In this document: one piece after another, positions 25,882 to 35,702 of the stretch
Numbering within the stretch: the stretch's first letter is position 1
Layout of the letters: the number at the start of each line of letters is the position of its first letter
Assembly (NCBI RefSeq): GCF_029871205.1
Contig: NZ_SSOJ01000141.1
Coordinates: 75,831-139,830 of the forward strand
Reading direction: 5' to 3'
DNA from: Pseudomonas sp. BN417
Lineage (GTDB): Bacteria; Pseudomonadota; Gammaproteobacteria; Pseudomonadales; Pseudomonadaceae
DNA: 64,000 nt
Notes under the pieces: generated by a model
Database searches by the model: none
What the model was told of the DNA's origin: nothing
What the model saw: only the letters and a program-made list of their open reading frames with translations
Made by a program: the position numbers and the translations under genes

Positions 25882-27243
25882 TCAGGCGGCACTCGCCTTA
25901 CAATGCCCGCTTGCGGGCCGTCCTATGCCCCGGTACAGGAACCCGGCTTCAACCAGCTGCGCCGGCTCGTATAGATTGCGTCCATCGAAGACCACGGGCA
26001 TGCGCATAAGACCACGAATTCGCTCGAAGTTCGGCTGACGGAATTGCTTCCACTCGGTGACCAGCACCAACGCATCGGCACATTCGGTGACAGCGTAGGG
26101 CGAATCCAGCAGGCGCAACTGGCCCGATTCAACCGCCTCGGGGTAGCGCGCGGCGACGCCGGCATTGGCCGCCGGGTCATGGGCCTGGACCCGCGCACCG
26201 GCCTGCAGCAAGGCATCCAGCAGCACCAGGCTGGGCGCTTCGCGCAGGTCATCGGTGCCCGGTTTGAACGCCAGCCCCCAGAGCGCGACCACCCTGCCCT
26301 GCAGGAATCCGTTGAAATGCTCGCGCAGGGCCTGGAACAGCAAGGTCTTCTGCAGCGCGTTGCGCGCCTCCACGGCGCGCAGGATGCCGGGCTCCATGCC
26401 TTCCTGTTCGGCGGTGCGGATCAGCGCACGAACGTCCTTGGGAAAGCAGGAGCCGCCATAGCCGCAACCGGCGTAGATGAAATGGGTCCCGATGCGCTTG
26501 TCGCTACCGACCCCGCGGCGCACGTCTTCGATATCCACGCCAAGCCGCGCGCAGATGCCGGCCATTTCGTTCATGAAGGAAATCTTGGTGGCGAGGAAAG
26601 CATTGGCAGCGTACTTGCTGAATTCCGCCGCGCGCACGCCCATGCTGAGCAGCCGCTCGTGGTTACGCAGGAAGGGCGCGTAGAGGCGGCGCAACTGTTC
26701 CGCCGCGTCGGCGTCGTCGCACCCGATGATGACGCGGTCGGGGCGCATGAAGTCGTCGATCGCCGAACCTTCTTTGAGGAACTCGGGATTGCTCGCGACC
26801 TGGACCTTGAAACCCAGGCCACGGGCCGACAGACCTGCCTGGATGCGCTGGGCGACCCGTTCCGCCGTGCCCACCGGGACGGTCGACTTGTCCACCACCA
26901 GGCAGGAGCGCTTGAGGCTGGCGCCCAGTTCATCGGCTACCGCCAGCACATGGGAAAGATCAGCGGCCCCGTCTTCGCCACTGGGGGTGCCGACTGCGAT
27001 GAAAACGATATCGGCCTGGTCAACGCCGTCTTCGATGCGCGCGGTGAAGGTCAACTGGCGACTGGCGAGTTGGGCCTGGAGCATGGGTTCCAGGCCAGGT
27101 TCGTAGATGGGCGCCTGGCCGCGGGCCAGGCGCGCCAGGCGGAAGGGGTCGCGCTCGACACAAGCCACCTGGTTGCCCATTTCCGCGAAACAGGTCGCTG
27201 TCACCAGCCCCACATAACCCGCACCGATCACGCATAGCCGCAT
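25882..27243 (-). CDS. ugd: UDP-glucose 6-dehydrogenase
   Basis: 453 residues. N-terminal NAD site MRLCVIGAGYVGLVTATCFAEMG; catalytic Cys in CGYGGSCFPKDVRALI; FAPFLR-type and LAFKPGTDDLREAPS segments complete the family. It oxidises UDP-glucose twice to UDP-glucuronate, used in exopolysaccharide and lipid A modification. The ATG directly follows a GGAGG-like site; residues upstream of MRLCV are not conserved. Confidence 0.96.
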   Translation of the reverse strand: MRLCVIGAGYVGLVTATCFAEMGNQVACVERDPFRLARLARGQAPIYEPGLEPMLQAQLASRQLTFTARIEDGVDQADIVFIAVGTPSGEDGAADLSHVLAVADELGASLKRSCLVVDKSTVPVGTAERVAQRIQAGLSARGLGFKVQVASNPEFLKEGSAIDDFMRPDRVIIGCDDADAAEQLRRLYAPFLRNHERLLSMGVRAAEFSKYAANAFLATKISFMNEMAGICARLGVDIEDVRRGVGSDKRIGTHFIYAGCGYGGSCFPKDVRALIRTAEQEGMEPGILRAVEARNALQKTLLFQALREHFNGFLQGRVVALWGLAFKPGTDDLREAPSLVLLDALLQAGARVQAHDPAANAGVAARYPEAVESGQLRLLDSPYAVTECADALVLVTEWKQFRQPNFERIRGLMRMPVVFDGRNLYEPAQLVEAGFLYRGIGRPASGHCKASAA

Positions 27244-27330
27244 GGATAGAACCTCCGCCTGAGATAAGCGGATTCCATCCAAGCCCCATGGCAGGGCTGT
27301 GACACTGGCATGACAGTACCGAGAAACAGC

Positions 27331-27350
27331 AACGGCCCGATCGGGCCGTT
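27331..27350 (-). terminator. Perfect palindrome ending the 103-aa gene
   Basis: AACGGCCCGATCGGGCCGTT, a perfect 20-bp palindrome 3 bp after the stop of the hypothetical gene; leftward reading continues TGCTGTTT. The palindrome is symmetric, but T-richness supports leftward termination only weakly. Confidence 0.65.
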
Positions 27351-27353
27351 CTT

Positions 27354-27665
27354 TCAGGAGTACTGCGGGAGATCCTTGAGTTCCAATTCCACCAGGGCCT
27401 CATTGCCCTCATAGGGAATAGGCATATCGCCGTAGGCGGCCAGTTGCTCCCAGTGCTGGTCAAGCCCAGCGCCTATGGCGGCCAGGTGGTCGATCATGCG
27501 CCCTCCCGCACTCTTCACGGCGGGGTCGTCGCTGCGCATCATCTCGAAGGACATTTCACTCATCGCAGCGGTCAGGTGCGTGAGGCTCCGGGTGGTCAAG
27601 CTGAGTAACCGCACCAACTGCTGCTCTTTCGATTCCATTCGCATCCCCTCTTCCACCTGATCCAT
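27354..27665 (-). CDS. Conserved hypothetical, 103 aa, upstream of ugd
   Basis: A helical soluble protein (MDQVEEGMRMESKEQQLVRLLSLTTRSL ...) without signal peptide or membrane segment. AGAGGAG lies 6 nt before ATG 27665. A gene of similar size precedes ugd in P. aeruginosa as I recall, so it is probably a real conserved gene. Function unknown; 110 bp and a hairpin separate it from ugd. Confidence 0.7.
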   Translation of the reverse strand: MDQVEEGMRMESKEQQLVRLLSLTTRSLTHLTAAMSEMSFEMMRSDDPAVKSAGGRMIDHLAAIGAGLDQHWEQLAAYGDMPIPYEGNEALVELELKDLPQYS

Positions 27666-28232
27666 TCAGGCTCCTCTAAAGCTGGCCGAATTGCACAACG
27701 GATGCGCCACCTGGGCACACCGCAACTTCAGCCTTAGTCCGTTCGTGGCGTGAAAGGTTCTGCGCTCGCGCCAGCCGATTCCTACAGCCTGGTAACTGCC
27801 GATCATATAGAAAAGCGCTTCACCCAGATATCGCCGCCTGAAACGAAGAGGCCCGCACATGGCGGGCCTGGAATTCGTAGTAGGTGGCCGGCGCTGGTTT
27901 CCGGCTTGCAAGGTTTATCAGGCATCTGACAGAAGCATGTCACCTCTTCTGCTTCACACGGCGTAAGGGCTGGATCTCATCGGGGAGATCTTTCTAACCG
28001 TGTACCCTTGGGAACGCGCCCCGCGTCTCCTCGCTATCCTCTTGCGCATCAGTCTGCGTATCCACCTACCATTTTTGAGATTAGCAAAGGCCTCAGAAAT
28101 CGGCCGGGCGTTCTTAGACCTTTTTCTTCCAGCCGCGGCCGGGCCTGGAATTGAATGCGAAAAGCCGTGCTCAAGAACGCTGTCCGGAGCTAGAACAGTT
28201 CGAAGAAGGATGCGCAAGCCATTGATTTTGAA
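27666..28232. other. Gene-poor stretch downstream of tRNA-Leu
   Basis: About 570 bp. It contains a hairpin at 27849-27869 and otherwise only frames that look spurious; the 108-aa minus-strand frame 27954-28280 starts inside the tRNA-Leu gene and is typical read-through of a tRNA. Presumably it holds the promoter of the 103-aa gene near 27680-27780. Confidence 0.5.
27849..27869 (-). terminator. Hairpin, possible terminator
   Basis: Stem AGGCCCGC / GCGGGCCT (8 bp) with ACATG loop; leftward it is followed by CTTCGTTT. It could end a transcript from tRNA-Leu, 360 bp upstream. Confidence 0.5.
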
Positions 28233-28318
28233 TGGTGCCCGGAGCGGGACTCGAACCCGCACGACCGAAGGTCGAAGCATTTTAAGTGCTCTGCGTATAC
28301 CGATTTCGCCATCCGGGC
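28233..28318 (-). tRNA. tRNA-Leu (anticodon UAA)
   Basis: Reverse complement begins GCCCGGATGGCGAAATCGGT and ends GCTCCGGGCACCA. The acceptor stem GCCCGGA/TCCGGGC pairs; the anticodon loop has TAA (ACTTAAAAT); a long variable arm (CTTCGACCTTCGGTCG) marks class II. CCA is encoded. Confidence 0.96.
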
Positions 28319-28465
28319 CGGAGGGGGGTTGGTGCAGGGCGCTGATTTAAGCCCAAATAAAATTTCGAATCAATCACTTAGGCGCAGAACAGTGGCCAAA
28401 TGAATCCGGGTCGCGAACTTGAAGCAAAAGAACGCTGCCGCAACCTCACATTTCTCGCAGGCAGA

Positions 28466-28502
28466 AAAAAGCCCCGTAGACTTTTGATCTACGGGGCTTT
28501 TT
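28466..28502 (-). terminator. Strong terminator between tRNA-Cys and tRNA-Leu
   Basis: A perfect 15-bp stem AAAAAGCCCCGTAGA / TCTACGGGGCTTTTT with a 7-nt loop, immediately after tRNA-Cys on the minus strand. It should stop the pgsA-tRNA-Gly-tRNA-Cys transcript, leaving tRNA-Leu to read-through or its own promoter in 28319-28465. Confidence 0.93.
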
Positions 28503-28505
28503 AGA

Positions 28506-28579
28506 TGGAGGCCGAAGTCGGAATCGAACCGGCGTACACGGATTTGCAATCCGCTGCATGACCACTCTGCCATCCGGCC
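28506..28579 (-). tRNA. tRNA-Cys (anticodon GCA)
   Basis: The 74-nt gene, read on the minus strand, begins GGCCGGATGGCAGAGTGGTC and ends TTCGGCCTCCA. The loop GATTGCAAATC holds GCA. CCA is encoded. Confidence 0.96.
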
Positions 28580-28620
28580 TAAACGAAGACGCCGCTGGCG
28601 GCGGCGTCATCGCGTGAAAC

Positions 28621-28696
<76 letters not shown>

Positions 28697-28765
28697 TTTG
28701 TCTTGGTGACGGGCGCCATTCTATAGGAACAGAAACGTCCGTCAACCCCTTGATTCAAAAAACTT

Positions 28766-29326
28766 TTATTTTTCCTGCGGGTCGGTGCTGAGGTGCGGCC
28801 AGGCCGCCAGCAGATAATGCAGCATCGACCACAGCGTCAGGGCAGCCGCCAGGATCAGCAGGAAATAGCCGATGGCTACCCAGAAGGTAAACAGCGGAGG
28901 ATTGGCCAGCAGGATGACCAGTGCCACCATCTGCGCCGCAGTTTTCCACTTGCCGAGGTTGGATACCGCGACATGGGCGCGAGCACCGAGCTCGGCCATC
29001 CATTCGCGCAGCGCAGACACCACTATTTCGCGACCGATGATGGTAGCCGCCGGCAGAGTCAGCCAGAGGTTGTGATGCTCTTCCACCAACAGCACCAGCG
29101 CCACGGCCACCATCAGCTTGTCCGCCACCGGGTCGAGGAAGGCGCCGAAAGGTGTGCTCTGCTGCCAGCGCCGGGCCAGATAGCCGTCGAACCAGTCGGT
29201 GACCGCGGCAATGGCGAACACTGCGCTGGCTGCCAGATAGCTCCAGGAGAACGGCAGATAGAACAGCAGGATGAAGACGGGAATGAGCAGTACGCGCAGA
29301 ACGGTGAGCAGGTTTGGAATATTCAT
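28766..29326 (-). CDS. pgsA: CDP-diacylglycerol-glycerol-3-phosphate 3-phosphatidyltransferase
   Basis: 186 residues, inner membrane. The CDP-alcohol phosphatidyltransferase motif [20 protein letters not shown] is followed by LDPVADK, with the DG, AR, G, D and D residues in place; four to five hydrophobic helices surround it. It makes phosphatidylglycerol phosphate. It follows uvrC by 32 bp and leads into the tRNA genes. Confidence 0.97.
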   Translation of the reverse strand: MNIPNLLTVLRVLLIPVFILLFYLPFSWSYLAASAVFAIAAVTDWFDGYLARRWQQSTPFGAFLDPVADKLMVAVALVLLVEEHHNLWLTLPAATIIGREIVVSALREWMAELGARAHVAVSNLGKWKTAAQMVALVILLANPPLFTFWVAIGYFLLILAAALTLWSMLHYLLAAWPHLSTDPQEK

Positions 29327-29358
29327 CGTTACGGCTGGTTCTGAAGGAAGGCCGCATT

Positions 29359-31182
29359 CTACTCGCTGTGAAGGGCCGCATAAATCGACTCAGCAAGCTT
29401 TTTGCTGATGCCGGGCGCCTTGGCGATCTCCTCGATGCTGGCACGGCTCAGCTCCTGTAGTCCGCCAAAGTGCTTGAGCAGCTCACGGCGGCGCTTGGGC
29501 CCTACTCCGGCCACTTCCTCCAGGCTGGAGGTGCGACGCGCCTTGCCACGCCGTGCGCGGTGCCCGGTAATGGCGAAGCGGTGCGCTTCGTCGCGGATTT
29601 GCTGGATAAGGTGCAAAGCCGGAGAGTCCGCCGGCAGGGTGAACTCGTGGGCGGCGTCGTTCAGGTAGAGGGTTTCGAAACCGGGTTTCCGGGTCACGCC
29701 CTTGGCTACACCGAGAAGGATGAGCTCGGGAACCGCCAGTTCCTGCAGGACCTCCTGGGCCATGGTCAGTTGGCCCTTGCCGCCGTCCACCAGGAGTACA
29801 TCGGGCAGCTTGCCCTCCCCGTCTTTCAGCTTGCTGAAACGGCGCGACAACGCCTGATGCATGGCCGCGTAGTCGTCGCCGGCGGTGACGCCTTCGATGT
29901 TGTAGCGGCGGTAGTCCGACTTCAGCGGACCTTCCGGCCCGAACACCACGCAGGAGGCCACCGTGGCCTCGCCGCTGGAGTGGCTGATGTCGTAGCACTC
30001 CAGGCGCTGGGGCGCTTCGTCCAGCCCCAGGGCTTCGGCCAGGGCTTCGAAGCGCGCGGCGGTGTGCTGCCGGTTGGCCAGCCGCGCGGCCAGGGCCTGC
30101 TCGGCATTGGTGACCGCCAGTTGCTGCCAGCGCGCACGGGTGCCGCGCACTCGATGGCTGATATCCAGCTCCCGGCCACGCAATTCGGCCAGGGCTGCGA
30201 TCAGCGTGGGGAAGTCTTCATGAGTGGTATTGACGATCAGTTCGCCGGGCAGATCGCGCTCCTGGTTGCCCAGGTAGTACTGGCCGATGAAGGCCACCAG
30301 CACGTCTGCCGACTCCTCCTCGATTGCCACCTGCGGGAAGAAATTCTTGCTGCCCAGCACACGCCCGCCACGCACGCTGATCAAGTGGACACAGGCGCCG
30401 CCCGGCGTCGCAATGGCGGCGACCACATCGATATCGCCAGTGCCGCCTTCCATGCTCTGCTGGTCCTGGACCCGGCGCAGGATGCCGATCTGGTCGCGGA
30501 GTTCAGCAGCACGCTCGAAGTCCAGACGCTGCGCCGCCTCCTCCATGCCGGTCGAGAGCTCCTGGGTCAGTGCATTGCTGCGCCCCTCGAGGAACATCAC
30601 CGAGTGGCGTACGTCCGCTGCGTATTCGGCAGGGTCCACCAGCCCGACGCAGGGCCCCTTGCAGCGCTTGATCTGGTACTGCAGGCAAGGCCGGGTGCGG
30701 TTCTTGTAGTAGCTGTCCTCGCACTGACGGACCAGGAAGGCCTTCTGCAGCAGATTGAGGCTTTCGCGGATGGCGCCCGCACTGGGATAGGGGCCGAAGT
30801 AGCGGCCTTTCTGCTTCTTGGCTCCACGATGGATGCTCAGGCGTGGGAAGTCGCCCTCGCTGAGATGCACATAGGGATAGGACTTATCGTCCCGCAGCAG
30901 GATGTTATAGGGCGGCCGCCATTCCTTGATCAGCGTCTGCTCCAGGAGCAGCGCCTCGGTCTCGTTGGCGGTGATGGTGGTTTCGACCTGGGCGATCTTG
31001 CCCACCAGCGCGGCAGTCTTGGGCGCCAGGCCGGTTTTGCGGAAATAGCTGGCGAGCCGCTTCTTGAGGTTCTTCGCCTTGCCTACATAAAGCAGTTTGC
31101 CGCCGGCATCGAGCATCCGGTAAACACCCGGACGCCCGCTGCAGGCGGCGAGGAAAGCACTGGCATCGAAGGAGTCGGACAT
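29359..31182 (-). CDS. uvrC: Excinuclease ABC subunit C
   Basis: 607 residues. N-terminal GIY-YIG nuclease ([25 protein letters not shown]), central UvrB-binding UVR motif ([20 protein letters not shown]), RNase H-like 5' nuclease with [20 protein letters not shown], and C-terminal helix-hairpin-helix pair ([18 protein letters not shown]). It makes both incisions in nucleotide-excision repair. Only 1 bp separates it from gacA, the usual linkage. Confidence 0.98.
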   Translation of the reverse strand: MSDSFDASAFLAACSGRPGVYRMLDAGGKLLYVGKAKNLKKRLASYFRKTGLAPKTAALVGKIAQVETTITANETEALLLEQTLIKEWRPPYNILLRDDKSYPYVHLSEGDFPRLSIHRGAKKQKGRYFGPYPSAGAIRESLNLLQKAFLVRQCEDSYYKNRTRPCLQYQIKRCKGPCVGLVDPAEYAADVRHSVMFLEGRSNALTQELSTGMEEAAQRLDFERAAELRDQIGILRRVQDQQSMEGGTGDIDVVAAIATPGGACVHLISVRGGRVLGSKNFFPQVAIEEESADVLVAFIGQYYLGNQERDLPGELIVNTTHEDFPTLIAALAELRGRELDISHRVRGTRARWQQLAVTNAEQALAARLANRQHTAARFEALAEALGLDEAPQRLECYDISHSSGEATVASCVVFGPEGPLKSDYRRYNIEGVTAGDDYAAMHQALSRRFSKLKDGEGKLPDVLLVDGGKGQLTMAQEVLQELAVPELILLGVAKGVTRKPGFETLYLNDAAHEFTLPADSPALHLIQQIRDEAHRFAITGHRARRGKARRTSSLEEVAGVGPKRRRELLKHFGGLQELSRASIEEIAKAPGISKKLAESIYAALHSE

Positions 31183-31183
31183 C

Positions 31184-31828
31184 TTAGCTGACGGCGTCTA
31201 CCATGCCGTGTCGGACGGCCAGCAACGCCAGTTCGACGTCACTGGAAATGGATAGCTTGTCGAAGATCCGGTAACGGTAGGTATTTACCGTCTTCGGCGA
31301 CAGGCAGAGCTTGTCGGAGATGCTCTGCACCTTCTGGCAGTTGGCGATCATCAAGGCGATCTGGATTTCGCGCTCGGACAGCAGGTCGAAGGGCGAGCCA
31401 TTCGCTTGCGGCTGGAATGACTTGAGCGCCAATTGCTGGGCAATCTGCGGGCTGATGAAGCGCTGGCCGGCAAAGACCTGGCGGATCGCCTGGATCATTT
31501 CCTCCAGACCGGCGCCCTTGGTCAGATAGCCCGCCGCACCGGCCTGCAACAGCCGGGTCGGGAAAGGATCTTCCTCGCAGGCGGTAACCGCCACCACCTT
31601 GAGGTCGGCATTGCTGCGCAGAAGCTTGCGGGTCGCCTCCAGGCCGCCGATGCCGGGCATCTTGACGTCCATCAAGACCACGTCAGGCTTGAGTTCCCTT
31701 GCTTTCTTGAGCGCCTCTTCGCCGCTGTCGGCCTGCCCCACCACCTGCAGGCCATCGACATCGGCCAGCATGCGGGTAATCCCCGTTCTTACCAGATCGT
31801 GGTCGTCGACCACCAGCACCCTAATCAA
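31184..31828 (-). CDS. gacA: Response regulator GacA
   Basis: 214 residues. The receiver domain has DD at 8-9, phospho-acceptor Asp54 in [11 protein letters not shown], and Lys in LTKGAG; the LuxR-type helix-turn-helix is [43 protein letters not shown]. With the GacS sensor it drives the small-RNA/Rsm switch to secondary metabolism. The start is TTG, with GAGAGGTG 5 nt upstream and [16 protein letters not shown] matching the family. Confidence 0.97.
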   Translation of the reverse strand: MIRVLVVDDHDLVRTGITRMLADVDGLQVVGQADSGEEALKKARELKPDVVLMDVKMPGIGGLEATRKLLRSNADLKVVAVTACEEDPFPTRLLQAGAAGYLTKGAGLEEMIQAIRQVFAGQRFISPQIAQQLALKSFQPQANGSPFDLLSEREIQIALMIANCQKVQSISDKLCLSPKTVNTYRYRIFDKLSISSDVELALLAVRHGMVDAVS

Positions 31829-32123
31829 GCGACACCTCTCAGTGCATCGCGCGCTGCCGCAGCAGCAAGCTTGTTCGAATGAGGTTCACATTAGCAAATG
31901 ACCGGAGAATGACCTAGCGCCAGTTGCTGGTGACCGCCAATCGGCAAGCGTCAATTTTCCATCCACCGATTTTACGTCGGAACGGAAAACAGGCACGAGC
32001 GAATAATGAAAGCGCATATTTTACCGCTACTTGCGCCATTTAGTTGAGGTGAGATTTGAAAATGTCGGGACCAGGAAATGGAGGGCGCTCCTGTAAACCA
32101 GGAGACACCCTCGCGTATTTTCT
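31829..32123. other. gacA promoter region
   Basis: About 295 bp between gacA and the sco gene (both leftward). It should hold the gacA promoter and the end of the copper-oxidase operon (hairpin at 32081). No gene seen; the AT-rich run near 31960-32060 is the likely promoter area. Confidence 0.5.
32081..32112 (-). terminator. Hairpin after the first sco gene
   Basis: GAGGG-CGC-TCCTG pairs with CAGGA-GACA-CCCTC around TAAAC, an interrupted 10-bp stem 12 bp past the SCO stop. There is no long T run, so termination is tentative. Confidence 0.5.
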
Positions 32124-32750
32124 TCAGGAACTTGCGCCCCATTCACGATCGACATGGTTCAGCGTGGACAGTATGTGCTGCGACCCGGTCAGCGCTGGCG
32201 CCATGGTCCAGCGCTGATATTTGTCGTTCCCCATGCGCACCAGGCCGGTGTGGCTGGTCAGGTTTCTATCGATCTCCGGGTCGATGTCATAGAAGCCCAG
32301 GCTAAAGCGAACAGCTTCTATATCCTCCGGGTCGCCGGTAAGGAACTGCCAGCCCTGGCCAATGCGGTATTTCTCCGCATAGGCCTTGAGCACCTCCGGC
32401 GTGTCCAGCAACGGCTGCAGGGTAATGGAATGCATGAAGACACTCCGCCCTGCCCTATCCCCCAGTAACTGCTGGAGCTGACGCAGGTTCGCCGTCATGG
32501 TCGGGCACTTGCCGGTGCACTGCGTATACATCATGTTGAAGGTGACGACCTTGCCGCGGATAAGGTCGTCGTAGAACTTCACCTTGCGGCCATCCTGGGT
32601 ATAGAGCGTGACATTGGGGAACGGGATGGCGCCTGCGCCATTTCCGGGAGCGGCTTCGACTCGCCCGCCAGCGCCGCGCGTGGCCGCCCACCCCGCCAGC
32701 AGAGCAGCGGCGCCGCCGATTCCAGCCAACATGGTTCTTCGCGTGTTCAT
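32124..32750 (-). CDS. SCO1/SenC-family copper chaperone (cassette 1)
   Basis: 208 residues. An N-terminal MNTRRTMLAGIGGAAALLAG segment is a twin-arginine-like or anchor signal. The thioredoxin fold carries the copper ligands CTGKCP (CxxxC) and the distal His in LTSHTGLVR. SCO proteins deliver Cu to cytochrome oxidase CuA or handle periplasmic thiols. Here it follows a multicopper oxidase gene by 39 bp, so its likely client is that oxidase. GGAGGAATCACC precedes the ATG. The paralogue is at 39711-40355. Confidence 0.9.
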   Translation of the reverse strand: MNTRRTMLAGIGGAAALLAGWAATRGAGGRVEAAPGNGAGAIPFPNVTLYTQDGRKVKFYDDLIRGKVVTFNMMYTQCTGKCPTMTANLRQLQQLLGDRAGRSVFMHSITLQPLLDTPEVLKAYAEKYRIGQGWQFLTGDPEDIEAVRFSLGFYDIDPEIDRNLTSHTGLVRMGNDKYQRWTMAPALTGSQHILSTLNHVDREWGASS

Positions 32751-32789
32751 GGTGATTCCTCCCACTTCAAGGGTGCTCCGCAGCCAGCC

Positions 32790-34583
32790 TCAGACGATGT
32801 CCCAGCGCAGCATCATCGCGTGGTCTTCGTGGATCAGGTTGTGGCAATGCATGGGGTACTTGCCCTTGTAGTCGCGGAAGCGCAGGAATATCCGCAACGT
32901 GGTGAAGGGCTCGACCACATAGACATCCTTGCGCCCCTGCTCGTGGGGCGGAATGGGGACGCTCACGCCCTTGACGATTTTCTGGATGATCCGCCCCTCC
33001 TCGAAGTGGATATGGATGGGGTGGGTCCAGCCGTCGTCGACGTTGGACAGCTCCCAGATCTCGTAACCGCCCTTGGGAATCTGCGCCCTCGGGCTGTTCA
33101 CATCGACGAACTTGCCATTGATCGCCCACATGCCCTTGTCACGCTCGAAGATCCAGCGCCGCACCGGCGCGGAGTTGATTTCGGCCTGCGTGACCAACGG
33201 CAGGGGGCGCAGGGTCGCTGGTACACGGCTCAGGTCCTGGGCCGGCGGGTAGCGGTCGACGATGATTTTCAGCACCCGCACGCCGGGGTCCTTGATGTCC
33301 TTGGGTCCGCGGGTCAGGTCCTGGCGCACCCGATTGACCAGGTACAACTGGGTGCCGATCAGGTACTTGGAGAAGTCGACAACTATGTCGGCACGCTCGG
33401 CAACGCCGATGCTCACGTTGGTCTGGTTCAGCAGCGGCGCGGTGAAGAGATTGCCGTCATTGGCGATATGGGCAAACTTCTGCATCACGTTGTTCGGCGA
33501 AACCAGGGCGAAGTTATAGAAGCGACTAGGCCCCGTATTCAGCAGACGGAAGCGATACTTGCGCGCAGCCACCCGCAGCACGGGTTCGATGCGACCATTT
33601 ACCAATACCTTGTCGCCCAGTACCCCTTCCGGGTTCACCTGGTCGTAGAACAGCTTGCCGCTGGCGTCGAATCGCCGGTCGTTGAAGTTGAGCGGATAGT
33701 CGTACGGATGGCTGGGCAGCCGTAGCGCGCTGGGGTTCGAATCGGCCTCGTTACCTGAATCCAGTTCGTCGAATATGTAATAGAAACCGGCCAGCCCCAG
33801 GTAGAGATTGGGCGCTGTGAAGTCCAGGGTGTGGTCATGGTAGAACAGCGTGCCCAGCGCCTCGGTGGGGTCTCCCACCAGGTCCTGACGAGCTTCGAAC
33901 CCGGCTTTCACATTGGAGTACAGGTGATCCTTGAATTCGCCATTTGCAGACAGGGTCGGGCCGTGCTTGGTTGGGCTGTAGTAGTCACCCGGAAAGCCGT
34001 CACTCTCCGAACCGCAGTGCAGGTTGTGCAAGTGGGTGGAGATTTCCGGCGTACCGAACCCCACATGGTTCTGCGGCAGCTTGTTATGGATACGACAGAT
34101 CAGCGGGCGACCGTAACGCGCGAAGAAGGTCGTGCTGGGCATGGTCAAGTCCGGCGTGTTCGCCTGATAACCCCAGATACGCTGCGGCGGGTAGGACGGG
34201 CTGTAGACCCAGTCATTGCGCTCTTTGGCACTGATCTCGTAGAGCAATGCGCCCGGCGAGAACTGCGCCCAGCGCTGGTGCGGATTGCGCCCCGCCTCAC
34301 CGGCGGCGATGTTGGGCGCTTCGGTTGGTGCTGGACTGAGGGACGCCACGGCAAGTATCGGATTCACCTGGGTGGGTAGTTCGTGCGCCCAGGGGACAGT
34401 CGCCGGGCTGGGCGGGAACACTGGTGGCGCCGGCTCGTCGTCACCGGCCCGGGCCTGTCGCCCAGTCATCAGCAGCGGCGCCGCCATCGTCGCTGCCGTC
34501 AGTTTCAAGAATCTCCTTCTCCCCTCGCCGTCTGCCGCATCCTCCGGCCGACCTGTTGCGTGCTCGCAGTCAGGGCGTTTCAT
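32790..34583 (-). CDS. Tat-exported multicopper oxidase (cassette 1)
   Basis: 597 residues. The Tat signal is GRRRFLKLTAATMAAPLL (about 21-40). Copper motifs run in order: THLHNLH, LFYHDH, HPIHIHFEEG and HCHNLIHEDHAM, giving ligands of the trinuclear site and the type 1 site with axial Met (HCH-x3-H-x4-M). CotA/CueO-superfamily laccase-like; it couples oxidation of metal ions or phenols to O2 reduction in the periplasm. Substrate unknown. GGAGAG 8 nt before ATG 34583. About two thirds of the sequence is easily aligned with the oxidase at 37846. Confidence 0.92.
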   Translation of the reverse strand: MKRPDCEHATGRPEDAADGEGRRRFLKLTAATMAAPLLMTGRQARAGDDEPAPPVFPPSPATVPWAHELPTQVNPILAVASLSPAPTEAPNIAAGEAGRNPHQRWAQFSPGALLYEISAKERNDWVYSPSYPPQRIWGYQANTPDLTMPSTTFFARYGRPLICRIHNKLPQNHVGFGTPEISTHLHNLHCGSESDGFPGDYYSPTKHGPTLSANGEFKDHLYSNVKAGFEARQDLVGDPTEALGTLFYHDHTLDFTAPNLYLGLAGFYYIFDELDSGNEADSNPSALRLPSHPYDYPLNFNDRRFDASGKLFYDQVNPEGVLGDKVLVNGRIEPVLRVAARKYRFRLLNTGPSRFYNFALVSPNNVMQKFAHIANDGNLFTAPLLNQTNVSIGVAERADIVVDFSKYLIGTQLYLVNRVRQDLTRGPKDIKDPGVRVLKIIVDRYPPAQDLSRVPATLRPLPLVTQAEINSAPVRRWIFERDKGMWAINGKFVDVNSPRAQIPKGGYEIWELSNVDDGWTHPIHIHFEEGRIIQKIVKGVSVPIPPHEQGRKDVYVVEPFTTLRIFLRFRDYKGKYPMHCHNLIHEDHAMMLRWDIV

Positions 34584-34850
34584 GACTCTCTCCAGTTGCT
34601 GGCCCTCGACACTGGACGGAAACCTCAAGGCATCTCTATAAAAACTGCACCAGTGAAGTTATGGGCGATTGAGCTTCGCTCGTTTTGTTTAGCGCCGCAG
34701 AACGTCAATAACATGACTAAAGTGCATTTGTATCAAATTGTAAATGGCCGATTGTCATCATGTTGACAATCCTTAAGAGCTAACCTGAAACGCCCGAATT
34801 AGAGCCTTGCGCAGAGGAAAAACAGGTTCAATTGCAGCTACCGCTCAGGG
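34584..34850. other. Promoter region of oxidase cassette 1
   Basis: An AT-rich 270 bp between the leftward multicopper oxidase and the island interior. It holds the dyad at 34752-34769. Base composition is clearly lower in G+C than the core genome around it. No gene seen. Confidence 0.5.
34752..34769. promoter_or_regulatory. Inverted repeat upstream of oxidase cassette 1
   Basis: TTGTCATCATGTTGACAA: TTGTCA and TGACAA arms, 6-nt spacer, about 170 bp upstream of the oxidase start. The TGACA half-site recalls copper-responsive CopR-type boxes, and TTGACATTATTTTGAC occurs at 37686-37701 before the second oxidase. A regulator is not identified. Confidence 0.4.
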
Positions 34851-35294
34851 ATGAGCGGTCGCATAGATAGCAGAGGGATATCAGCGAGAGCGGAATCCTG
34901 TGAAATCCGGGCCAGATCGGAGGGATCCAGAGGCGTAAAACGGCATGAAATTGGCGATACGAAAGTGGCATACGCAGTCAGCAAGACGAGATCGTCAATA
35001 TTCCGTCACACATTGAACGCTTGCCGATTGGACGATGATGCAGATGCAGCTAGAGACGCTGCCAGAGCTGAAGCAGATGCAACCAGAGAAGCCGATGAAG
35101 ACGCCGCCGATGCTGCCAGAGAGGTTGCGGAGAATGCCCCCTACGCGCGGGACGTCGATGTCGTCGAGGCAGAACCTGAACCCAACAACGTGCCCGACGC
35201 ACCGGATATCGACGTGGTAGAGAGCCGGCACGAGGCCCGCGATCTCCGCAATGAACGCGCAGGCATATCGGTAGAAGACGCCCCAGGAGCTTGA
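34851..35294 (+). CDS. Doubtful ORF with Asp/Ala/Arg-rich repeats
   Basis: 147-codon frame. The first 55 residues look non-coding; the second half reads DDDADAARDAARAEADATRE and continues in the same style, an acidic alanine-rich helical repeat, then VDVVEAEPEPNNVPDAPDIDVVESR. The underlying DNA 35033-35130 is an imperfect GATGC/GCCAGAG repeat. No ribosome site at the first ATG. It could be the 3' part of a decayed gene. Not recognised. Confidence 0.25.
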   Translation: MSGRIDSRGISARAESCEIRARSEGSRGVKRHEIGDTKVAYAVSKTRSSIFRHTLNACRLDDDADAARDAARAEADATREADEDAADAAREVAENAPYARDVDVVEAEPEPNNVPDAPDIDVVESRHEARDLRNERAGISVEDAPGA

Positions 35295-35702
35295 AGGACG
35301 CATCAACAGGGAGTCGCATACCCTGAAGAGTCTGGGCTTGCGACTTCTCCTCACATCGATTCGTGACCCGCTAACGGCTTGAAATCACTCCTGTCCCGCC
35401 GGACTCGGCAAAGCCCTGTTCGAGATCCCCCGTGGATTCTTCTTCAAACCTCACCCGACTCGCCTGCTGGAGCCACACCTGAACCGGCTCCAACTCGTTC
35501 TCCACCCAAACCTGGGTCGCGATCACCTGCGGCACACCGCCGCGCAACGGTCTCCAGCCGCTCCTCGATGATTCGTTGCAAACCAGCTCAGTCAGGGGCT
35601 CTACTTGCCCCCGAAACGATCCGTTTCGACTTCAAGGTTGCGAGATCGGCAAGGTACGGCTATCAAAAATGTTCCACTTCTACCTACACAAGGGGTTCCA
35701 CC
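35295..35702. other. Unassigned stretch in the island
   Basis: About 410 bp. A plus-strand frame around 35390-35575 reads GKALFEIPRGFFFKPHPTRL and further proline/leucine-rich residues but has stops on both sides and no start; it may be a gene fragment. Nothing else supported. Confidence 0.35.

Noticed and set aside
27954..28280. 108-codon minus-strand ORF
   Set aside because: Starts inside tRNA-Leu (MLRPSVVRVRVPLRAPF is typical tRNA read-through) and has no ribosome site.
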